A stretch of 8,710 nt of DNA from Bacillota bacterium (lineage in GTDB: Bacteria > Bacillota > Clostridia > Tissierellales > Sedimentibacteraceae): positions 1-8,710 of the forward strand of contig JAEZGU010000151.1 of the NCBI GenBank assembly GCA_023416855.1, given 5' to 3'. Below are positions 1 to 4,137 of this stretch, in pieces. Numbering within the stretch: position 1 is the first letter of the stretch; the number at the start of each line of letters is the position of its first letter. The notes under the pieces were generated by a model that was given only the letters and a program-made list of their open reading frames with translations, ran no database searches and had not been told where the DNA came from. The translations under genes and the position numbers were made by a program.

Positions 1-1
1 G

Positions 2-532
2 ATAAAGCCCGGACAAAACAATATAATTGCAGCAGGACTAATGTTTTTGGGGATTATTTTATTAACTGTTGATTTTGATAATTTTGGGAAATTTAACTTA
101 TGGGACTTTTTAACTTTTATAAGTGCCATATGTTTTGCTTGGCAAGTGGTTGCAACAGGTATTTTTGCATCGGATAAAGATCCTGCAGTAATTGCAACTA
201 TTCAAATGATAACATGTACTGTAATTTTTTTAACTATGATGCTTATAGAAAATCAACCTTTAACATTTAATATAAAAGGAACAGTAAGCATGTTGTATTT
301 AAGTATAGTTGCAACAATGCTATGTTTTCTTATGCAAACATTAGGACAAAAATATACATCAACTACTCATGCAGCAATAATACTAAGTTTGGAGTCAATA
401 GTAGGTAGCATCTTTGGGGTTATATTTTTACATGAAAAATATTCAGTTATGACTATTGCAGGTTTTGTAGTTATATTTGTTGCTGTTTTAATAGCAGAGG
501 TAGGATATGATTGGATTTTTAAGAAAAAATAA
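2..532 (+). CDS. EamA/DMT-family transporter, C-terminal part (5'-truncated by window edge)
   Basis: The reading frame is open from position 2, so the 176 visible residues are the C-terminal part of a longer gene whose start lies outside the window. About six hydrophobic segments can be seen (near IIAAGLMFLGIILL, FLTFISAICFAW, VIATIQMITCTVIFL, MLYLSIVATMLCFLM, AAIILSLESIVGSIFG and TIAGFVVIFVAVLIAEV). This matches the second half of a ten-helix drug/metabolite transporter. The segment ILSLESIVGSIFGVIFLHEK, followed by an Ile-Ala-Gly helix, is the typical last-repeat signature of EamA proteins. It ends in a short basic tail (FKKK), which by the positive-inside rule suggests a cytoplasmic C-terminus. 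The substrate cannot be told from the sequence. The gene ends only 65 bp before purR, with no clear terminator between, but purR has its own promoter, so the two need not be functionally linked. Confidence 0.85.
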   Translation: MKPGQNNIIAAGLMFLGIILLTVDFDNFGKFNLWDFLTFISAICFAWQVVATGIFASDKDPAVIATIQMITCTVIFLTMMLIENQPLTFNIKGTVSMLYLSIVATMLCFLMQTLGQKYTSTTHAAIILSLESIVGSIFGVIFLHEKYSVMTIAGFVVIFVAVLIAEVGYDWIFKKK

Positions 533-540
533 AAAATATA

Positions 541-569
541 TTGTATTTGACGAATAATTGCTATATAAT
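541..569 (+). promoter_or_regulatory. sigma-A-type promoter for purR
   Basis: A perfect TATAAT (564-569) lies 17 bp downstream of a weak -35 element TTGTAT (541-546, 3 of 6 matches to TTGACA). Transcription would begin near 576, giving a leader of about 20 nt before the purR ATG. An alternative TTGACG at 547-552 is only 11 bp from the -10 and is too close to serve as a -35. It falls inside the putative PurR operator instead. Confidence 0.6.
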
Positions 570-586
570 TAGTAGAAAATATTCGT
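550..586 (+). promoter_or_regulatory. PurBox-like inverted repeat (probable PurR operator)
   Basis: ACGAAT (550-555) and ATTCGT (581-586) form an exact inverted repeat that flanks the -10 element. Extended to 10 bases per arm, the match is 8 of 10 (ACGAATAATT against ACGAATATTT). The CG cores lie 33 bp apart, at 551 and 584. Known Bacillus subtilis PurR sites are paired inverted PurBoxes with a CGAA core at very similar spacing (recalled from literature, not checked here). Position over the purR promoter suggests autorepression, as is known for B. subtilis purR. The flanks match the full PurBox consensus only moderately. Confidence 0.5.
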
Positions 587-597
587 GTGGAGTTATT

Positions 598-1419
598 ATG
601 AAAAAATATAAAAGAAATCAAAGAATAGGTGCTTTGATGAAAATATTTGCTGAAAAACCAAATTACGTATTTTCTTATAATTATTTTTCGGAAATATTTA
701 ATGCAGCTAAATCTACAATAAGTGAAGATGTATCTATAGTTAAAGAGTTAGTGTCTGAATTAAACTATGGGAGAATAGAGACTATATCAGGTGCTACAGG
801 TGGTGCTATATTTATACCGGTTATGAGTATAGACGAAAAAAACAATATACTAACAGAACTTTGTCAAATGTTTTCTAATAAAAATAGAATTTTACCCGGA
901 GGTTTTATTTATTTAACAGATATATTTAATAATCCAGGTATAGTAACTAATATTGCTAAGGTTATATCTTCTGAGTTTTCCAATACAAAAATCGACTGCA
1001 TAATTACAGTTGAAACAAAGGGCATCCCTGTTGCTATACTAACAGGACAAAAGTTAAATGTACCTGTTGCTGTTATCAGAAGAAACAATAAGGTTACCGA
1101 GGGCGCAACAGTAAGTATAAATTATGTATCAGGTTCGTCAAATAATATACAAACAATGTCGTTATCAAGAAGGTCTCTAAAAGAGAATTCTAGGGTTTTA
1201 ATTATTGATGATTTCATGAAGGGCGGAGGTACATGTAAGGGTATGGCTGATATGATGCGCGAATTTAATGCAGAAGTAGTTGGAACTGCTGTTGTAATAG
1301 AGACAAAAGAGCCTGAGAAAAAATTAGTAGATAATTATATGTCGTTATTAGTGATGAATAAGATAAATGAAAAGGAAGGAATAATCGAAATCGTACCAAA
1401 TAGCAAATTGTTAAAATAA
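598..1419 (+). CDS. purR: PurR, PRPP-responsive purine operon repressor
   Basis: This is a 273-residue transcription factor of the Bacillus PurR family (usual length about 285). The N-terminal winged helix (about residues 1-75) carries the family pattern AKSTISEDVSIVK. The phosphoribosyltransferase-like effector domain (about 75-273) holds LPGGFIYLTDIF, TKGIPVA, the flexible-loop segment NKVTEGATVSINYVSGSS and the PRPP-binding loop IIDDFMKGGGT (I202-T212, with acidic pair D204/D205). In the family, PRPP binding releases PurR from PurBox sites and so derepresses purine synthesis genes. The ATG at 598 was chosen because a GTGGAG ribosome site (587-592) precedes it and the protein then begins like PurR. 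An upstream in-frame TTG at 541 would place the promoter inside the gene. A CGAA/TTCG repeat over the promoter suggests autoregulation. No yabJ gene follows, unlike in Bacillus. Confidence 0.96.
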   Translation: MKKYKRNQRIGALMKIFAEKPNYVFSYNYFSEIFNAAKSTISEDVSIVKELVSELNYGRIETISGATGGAIFIPVMSIDEKNNILTELCQMFSNKNRILPGGFIYLTDIFNNPGIVTNIAKVISSEFSNTKIDCIITVETKGIPVAILTGQKLNVPVAVIRRNNKVTEGATVSINYVSGSSNNIQTMSLSRRSLKENSRVLIIDDFMKGGGTCKGMADMMREFNAEVVGTAVVIETKEPEKKLVDNYMSLLVMNKINEKEGIIEIVPNSKLLK

Positions 1420-1455
1420 TTTCATACTTTTTTGCCAAAAAATGAAAATGTTATT

Positions 1456-1484
1456 TTGCAATTTGTGTTTAAGTATAGTATAAT
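1456..1484 (+). promoter_or_regulatory. sigma-A-type promoter for spoVG
   Basis: TTGCAA (1456-1461, 4 of 6 matches to the -35 consensus) is separated by 17 bp from a perfect TATAAT (1479-1484). Transcription would start near 1491, about 35 nt before the spoVG ATG. I see no convincing sigma-H element of the kind that drives spoVG in Bacillus subtilis, so expression here may be vegetative. Confidence 0.65.
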
Positions 1485-1525
1485 GTACAAAATGGACATA
1501 AACTTTGGGGGAAGGTGGTGACAAC

Positions 1526-1816
1526 ATGAAAATTTCGGACGTTAGAGTAAGAAAAATTAATTCTGAAGGTAAGATGAAGGCAATCGTTTCCGTTACTTTT
1601 GATGATTGTTTTGTGGTACATGACATCAAAATTATTGAAGGTCAGGATGGCTTGTTTATAGCTATGCCAAGCAGAAAGATGCCTGATGGTGAGTTTAAAG
1701 ATATAGCTCATCCGATTAATTCTGAAACAAGACAAATTGTTGCAGAAGCTGTATTTAAGGCTTACGAAGAAAAGCGCCAAGAAGAAGGAGAATCTGCAGA
1801 AGCCGCTCTTCTTTAG
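1526..1816 (+). CDS. spoVG: SpoVG, small nucleic-acid-binding regulator
   Basis: This is a 96-residue protein that aligns over its length with SpoVG (97 residues in Bacillus subtilis). Conserved blocks seen are DVRVRKINSEGKMKAI, FVVHDIKIIEG, GLFIAMPSRKMPDGEFKDIA and HPINSETR. The C-terminal tail is acidic and variable (EEKRQEEGESAEAALL), as is usual. In other Firmicutes, SpoVG binds RNA or DNA and affects septation, sporulation, capsule and virulence genes. The role here is inferred from the family. The ATG at 1526 follows a strong ribosome site AGGTGGTG (1513-1520) at 5 nt; a TTG at 1505 in the same frame would lie upstream of that site and was rejected. The gene is apparently monocistronic: its own promoter lies before it and a strong terminator follows it. 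Confidence 0.97.
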   Translation: MKISDVRVRKINSEGKMKAIVSVTFDDCFVVHDIKIIEGQDGLFIAMPSRKMPDGEFKDIAHPINSETRQIVAEAVFKAYEEKRQEEGESAEAALL

Positions 1817-1851
1817 CGCCATGACTGATGATTGATAAATCAACAGTTTCT

Positions 1852-1876
1852 GGGTCTTTTTAAAAGACCCTTTTTT
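1852..1876 (+). terminator. Rho-independent terminator of spoVG
   Basis: GGGTCTTTT (1852-1860) and AAAAGACCC (1862-1870) are perfect inverted arms, with the loop formed from the central T/A bases. Six T residues follow directly (1871-1876). The stop codon of spoVG lies 35 bp upstream. On the opposite strand no T tract follows the hairpin, so it should act only on + strand transcripts. Confidence 0.92.
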
Positions 1877-1887
1877 ATGCCCTAACC

Positions 1888-1920
1888 CCATATGTGCAAG
1901 CGTCAGTGCAGCACAGATGG
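1888..1920. repeat. Stem-loop H1 of the array (TGTGC stem, GCGT loop)
   Basis: CCATATGTGC (1888-1897) pairs with GCACAGATGG (1911-1920) over 10 positions, with one A/G mismatch at 1892/1916. The loop contains GCGTC followed by AGTGCA. The stem sequence is nearly that of H3, while the loop core matches H2. Confidence 0.8.
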
Positions 1921-1939
1921 CGGTAGGCCAAATACAAAG

Positions 1940-1987
1940 AATGCCAAATTTATGTGAGCGTAAGCGAGCAAATAAATTTGAAGCATT
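1940..1987. repeat. Stem-loop H2 of the array (AT-rich stem, GCGT loop)
   Basis: CAAATTTAT (1945-1953) pairs perfectly with ATAAATTTG (1972-1980). After a 2-nt bulge (AA, 1981-1982), the stem extends with AATGC (1940-1944) against GCATT (1983-1987), giving 14 pairs around an 18-nt loop. The loop GTGAGCGTAAGCGAGCAA carries the array's AGCGT and GAGCA signatures. The stem is unrelated in sequence to those of H1 and H3. Confidence 0.85.
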
Positions 1988-2009
1988 ATACTGTTTATGC
2001 CCTAACCCC

Positions 2010-2043
2010 ATCTGTGCAATGATAGTGCAGCACAGATTTTTTT
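2010..2043 (+). repeat. Stem-loop H3 of the array, terminator-like
   Basis: ATCTGTGC (2010-2017) pairs perfectly with GCACAGAT (2030-2037) around a 12-nt loop containing TGAT. A run of seven T residues (2037-2043) follows, so on the + strand this hairpin resembles an intrinsic terminator. It could stop read-through from spoVG before the glmU promoter. The loop is large for a terminator and the other array hairpins lack the T run, so this may be incidental. Confidence 0.6.
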
Positions 2044-2064
2044 GCATTCTACTGTTTATGTCCC

Positions 2065-2102
2065 AAATTCGTAAGTCTATGATGACGTAGCAAAAAAAAT
2101 TA
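2065..2102. repeat. Degenerate fourth unit of the array (H4)
   Basis: By position and by its motifs TGATGACGTAGCA (2080-2092), this is the fourth unit. Its flanks AAATT (2065-2069) and AATT (2098-2101) are weakly complementary and the inner stem is only GTC/GAC (2075-2077 and 2084-2086). I cannot draw a convincing full hairpin. It reads as a diverged or truncated copy adjoining the glmU promoter. Confidence 0.5.
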
Positions 2103-2111
2103 AAAACATTT

Positions 2112-2140
2112 TTGACTTAATTCATTATATGTTATATACT
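2112..2140 (+). promoter_or_regulatory. sigma-A-type promoter for the glmU-pth-mfd-foldase operon
   Basis: TTGACT (2112-2117, 5 of 6 matches) and TATACT (2135-2140, 5 of 6) are separated by exactly 17 bp. An A-rich stretch upstream (2092-2106) resembles an UP element. The start would be near 2147, about 33 nt before the glmU ATG. No other promoter is evident before the following three genes. Confidence 0.8.
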
Positions 2141-2167
2141 TTTTAGTATTACTTTATTTATTATATG

Positions 2168-2182
2168 AGGAGAAATAGTATG
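2168..2182 (+). promoter_or_regulatory. Ribosome binding site that fixes the glmU start
   Basis: AGGAG (2168-2172) lies 7 nt before the ATG at 2180. The earlier in-frame ATG at 2165 overlaps this site and has no Shine-Dalgarno sequence of its own. A further ATG at 2186 is also in frame but is worse spaced (13 nt). Confidence 0.8.
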
Positions 2183-3550
2183 AATATGTCAATTATTTTG
2201 GCAGCTGGTGAAGGTACAAGAATGAGATCAGATATTCCTAAAACTCTACATAAAGTTTGTGGAAAAGAAATGATAAAATATATTATAGAAGCAGCTAAAG
2301 AATCGGGAATCGAAAAAAACGTTGTAATATTAGGACATGGAAAAGAAAAGGTTGGAGCTAATATAAAAGATATGGGTGTAATAACTGTTGAACAACCCAT
2401 AGGAAAGGATCAACCATACGGTACAGGATTTGCAGTAATGATTGCTACTCCGCATATTAACGATGAAGATACAGTGTTGATTTTATGTGCTGATGGTCCT
2501 CTCATAAGAAAAGAAACTATAACATCATTTATCGAAAACCACTTAGAAAATGGTTATGATGCATCGGTTATGACTTCATATTTTAAAAATCCAAAAGGAT
2601 ATGGAAGAATTATAAGAAATGAAGATTTAACAATTAAAGATATAGTTGAAGAAAAGGATGCATCAGAAGAAATTAAAAATATTACGGAAATTAATGCGGG
2701 TATTTATTGCTTTAAAGGTAAAATGCTTAAATATGCTCTTCAAAAAATTGATACTAACAATTCACAAGGAGAATATTATTTAACAGATACTATTAAGGTA
2801 TTAAATAACGAAAAATATAAAATTGGCGGATGGATACTAAAAGACGAAACTGACATAAAGGCAGTAAATGATAGAGTACAGCTTGCGGAAGTAACAAAAA
2901 TAATGCAACAAAGGATTAATAATAAGCATATGCTTTCAGGTGTGACTATAATTGATTCCGAAAATACTTATATTGAGGATTCGGTTATTATTGGTAGAGA
3001 TACAATTATATACCCTAACACATATTTGGAGAAAGGTACTGTTATAGGTTCGGATTGCATAATTGGGCCAAATGCACGTATAATAAATTCAACAGTTTGC
3101 AATAATGTGTGTATTGAGAGTTCTAAAATAATAGAGTCTGCTATAGGAGATGGTACAACCGTTGGCCCTTTTGCATATTTAAGACCGGGTACAGTCTTGG
3201 GGAAAAATGTCAAAATTGGTGATTTTGTAGAAGTTAAAAAATCAATTATAGGTGACAACTCTAAATCTTCTCATTTGTCATACATAGGAGATGCCGAAGT
3301 GGGAAAAGATGTTAATATTGGATGTGGTGTGGTATTTGTGAATTACGATGGTAAGAATAAACATAAAACTGTTGTAGGAGATGGTGCTTTTATAGGAAGC
3401 AATTCAAATTTAGTAGCACCTGTCAATGTACAACCTGGAGGATATATAGCTTGTGGTTCTACAATAACCGAGGATGTTGAAGAGGGAGATTTAGCCATAG
3501 CTCGTGCTCGTCAAGTTAATAAAAAGGGTTTAGGTAAAAATAGATATTAA
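2180..3550 (+). CDS. glmU: GlmU, bifunctional GlcN-1-P acetyltransferase / GlcNAc-1-P uridyltransferase
   Basis: This 456-residue cytoplasmic enzyme (the same length as in Bacillus subtilis) makes UDP-GlcNAc for peptidoglycan. The N-terminal Rossmann-type uridyltransferase domain (about 1-230) has the nucleotide loop LAAGEGTRM (7-15), K21, GTG (81-83) and the metal-binding Asp D105. The NAQGEYYLTD-type segment appears as NSQGEYYLTD. The C-terminal left-handed beta-helix (about 250-456) shows repeated hexapeptides (IIGSDC-type turns). Acetyltransferase residues include H365 in SSHLSYIGDAEVG and N388-Y389 in NYDGKNK, with the usual tail LAIARARQVNK. Two local oddities: the usual GD before PL is AD (A104), and the segment before GTG (EQPIGKDQPY) differs from the common QxxQLGTGHA. 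Both domains look intact. It is the first gene of a tight operon, with only 11 bp to pth; prs, which follows it in Bacillus, is missing. Confidence 0.97.
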   Translation: MNMSIILAAGEGTRMRSDIPKTLHKVCGKEMIKYIIEAAKESGIEKNVVILGHGKEKVGANIKDMGVITVEQPIGKDQPYGTGFAVMIATPHINDEDTVLILCADGPLIRKETITSFIENHLENGYDASVMTSYFKNPKGYGRIIRNEDLTIKDIVEEKDASEEIKNITEINAGIYCFKGKMLKYALQKIDTNNSQGEYYLTDTIKVLNNEKYKIGGWILKDETDIKAVNDRVQLAEVTKIMQQRINNKHMLSGVTIIDSENTYIEDSVIIGRDTIIYPNTYLEKGTVIGSDCIIGPNARIINSTVCNNVCIESSKIIESAIGDGTTVGPFAYLRPGTVLGKNVKIGDFVEVKKSIIGDNSKSSHLSYIGDAEVGKDVNIGCGVVFVNYDGKNKHKTVVGDGAFIGSNSNLVAPVNVQPGGYIACGSTITEDVEEGDLAIARARQVNKKGLGKNRY

Positions 3551-3561
3551 CAGAGGTAAAT

Positions 3562-4134
3562 ATGTATATAATAGCAGGACTTGGCAATCCGGGAAAAGAG
3601 TATACAGGTACAAGACACAATGTGGGATTTGAAACCATTGATTGTTTGGCAGACAAGTATAATGTAAGTTTGAACAAATTGAAATTTAACTCCGTTTATG
3701 GTGAAATAAACATAAACGGAGAAAAAGTTATGCTTATGAAACCTGTAACGTATATGAACAGAAGCGGTATTGCCATAAATGAAATAATTAATTTTTATAA
3801 AATACCAGTTGAAAATTTAATTGTTATATATGATGACGTTGATATTCCGGTTGGGTCACTAAGAATAAGACCAAATGGTAGTCCCGGAACACATAACGGT
3901 ATGAAATCAATTACGCAGCATGTTGGAAACAATTTTTCTCGCATAAGAATAGGTATTGGAAGAAATCCAGATATGGACTTAGCTGACTATGTACTTCAAA
4001 GATTTGGTCAAGAAGATAAAGATAAAATTGTGCCTATAATTAAAAAAGCCGGAGAAGCAGCTATAGAAATTATAGTGAACAATGTAGAAAGTGCAATGCA
4101 GAAGTTTAATATCAGAACAGTAGGAGAACAATAG
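3562..4134 (+). CDS. pth: Peptidyl-tRNA hydrolase
   Basis: This 190-residue enzyme of the bacterial Pth family (also called SpoVC in Bacillus) cleaves peptidyl-tRNA released from stalled ribosomes and so recycles tRNA. The N-terminal GLGNPGKEYTGTRHNVGF block (6-23) contains N9 and the catalytic H19. TYMNRSG provides N66, YDDVDIP provides D91, and GSPGTHNGMKS (106-116) provides N112; these are the known tRNA-binding and catalytic positions. Length and order are normal. An AGAGG ribosome site (3552-3556) lies 5 nt before the ATG. The gene follows glmU by 11 bp and its TAG stop directly abuts the mfd start codon, so translational coupling with mfd is likely. Confidence 0.97.
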   Translation: MYIIAGLGNPGKEYTGTRHNVGFETIDCLADKYNVSLNKLKFNSVYGEININGEKVMLMKPVTYMNRSGIAINEIINFYKIPVENLIVIYDDVDIPVGSLRIRPNGSPGTHNGMKSITQHVGNNFSRIRIGIGRNPDMDLADYVLQRFGQEDKDKIVPIIKKAGEAAIEIIVNNVESAMQKFNIRTVGEQ

Positions 4135-4137
4135 TTG
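4122..4137 (+). promoter_or_regulatory. Ribosome binding site and TTG start of mfd
   Basis: AGGAG (4122-4126) lies inside the last codons of pth, 8 nt before TTG (4135-4137), which directly follows the pth TAG stop. No in-frame ATG occurs until about residue 38, which would remove the conserved N-terminus. The TTG is therefore the best start and should make Mfd translation dependent on termination at pth. Confidence 0.75.

Larger units (their letters stand above)
1874..2102. repeat. Tandem array of four ~60-bp stem-loop units
   Basis: This gene-free region is built of four related units. An ATGCC-type anchor occurs at 1877, 1941, 1997 and (as ATGTCC) 2058, and an AGCA motif closing the loop region at 1910, 1967, 2029 and 2089, so the period is 56-64 bp. 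Units 1 and 3 share 18 exact bases (1874-1891 and 1994-2011), then one mismatch, seven matches (TGTGCAA), a variable loop of 4-5 bases, and 14 more exact bases (1905-1918 and 2024-2037). Units 2-4 start with an equal-length 14-base linker: GCCAAATACAAAGA (1927), GCATTATACTGTTT (1983) and GCATTCTACTGTTT (2044). Between linkers lie hairpins whose stems differ while pairing is kept in units 1-3. No transposase or coding frame of merit accompanies it. Function is unknown; candidates are a palindromic repeat mobilised in trans, a structured RNA, or tandem duplication by slippage. Confidence 0.85.

Noticed and set aside
541..597. TTG start at 541 for purR
   Set aside because: It would place the promoter and operator inside the coding region and add residues absent from the PurR family; ATG 598 has a ribosome site.
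1420..1450. Terminator after purR
   Set aside because: Only an A/T pairing (TTTTTT at 1428-1433 with AAAAAA at 1437-1442) and a weak outer match can be drawn, with no T run after it.
1505..1525. TTG start at 1505 for spoVG
   Set aside because: It lies upstream of the strong AGGTGGTG site, which is correctly spaced for ATG 1526.
1829..1846. Small inverted repeat TTGAT/ATCAA before the spoVG terminator
   Set aside because: Five pairs with a 2-nt loop is not distinguishable from chance in AT-rich DNA.
1985..1990. Minus-strand TATAAT inside the array as a promoter
   Set aside because: No acceptable -35 element lies 16-18 bp upstream on that strand, and the sequence is part of the repeated linker.
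1469..2047. Minus-strand open frame of 192 codons across spoVG and the repeat array
   Set aside because: It runs antisense over spoVG, its residues in the spacer simply translate the repeat (MGLGHK appears twice for that reason), and there is no ribosome site or recognisable domain.
1874..2102. CRISPR array
   Set aside because: The ~60-bp period is superficially similar, but the repeated parts vary between units, the hairpins themselves change sequence, and no cas gene is present.
1874..2102. Insertion sequence or integron
   Set aside because: No transposase or integrase frame and no clear target-site duplication or matching terminal repeats were seen. A non-autonomous palindromic element remains possible.
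2165..2179. ATG at 2165 for glmU
   Set aside because: The Shine-Dalgarno sequence would be inside the coding region; ATG 2180 is properly spaced and gives the standard 456 residues.
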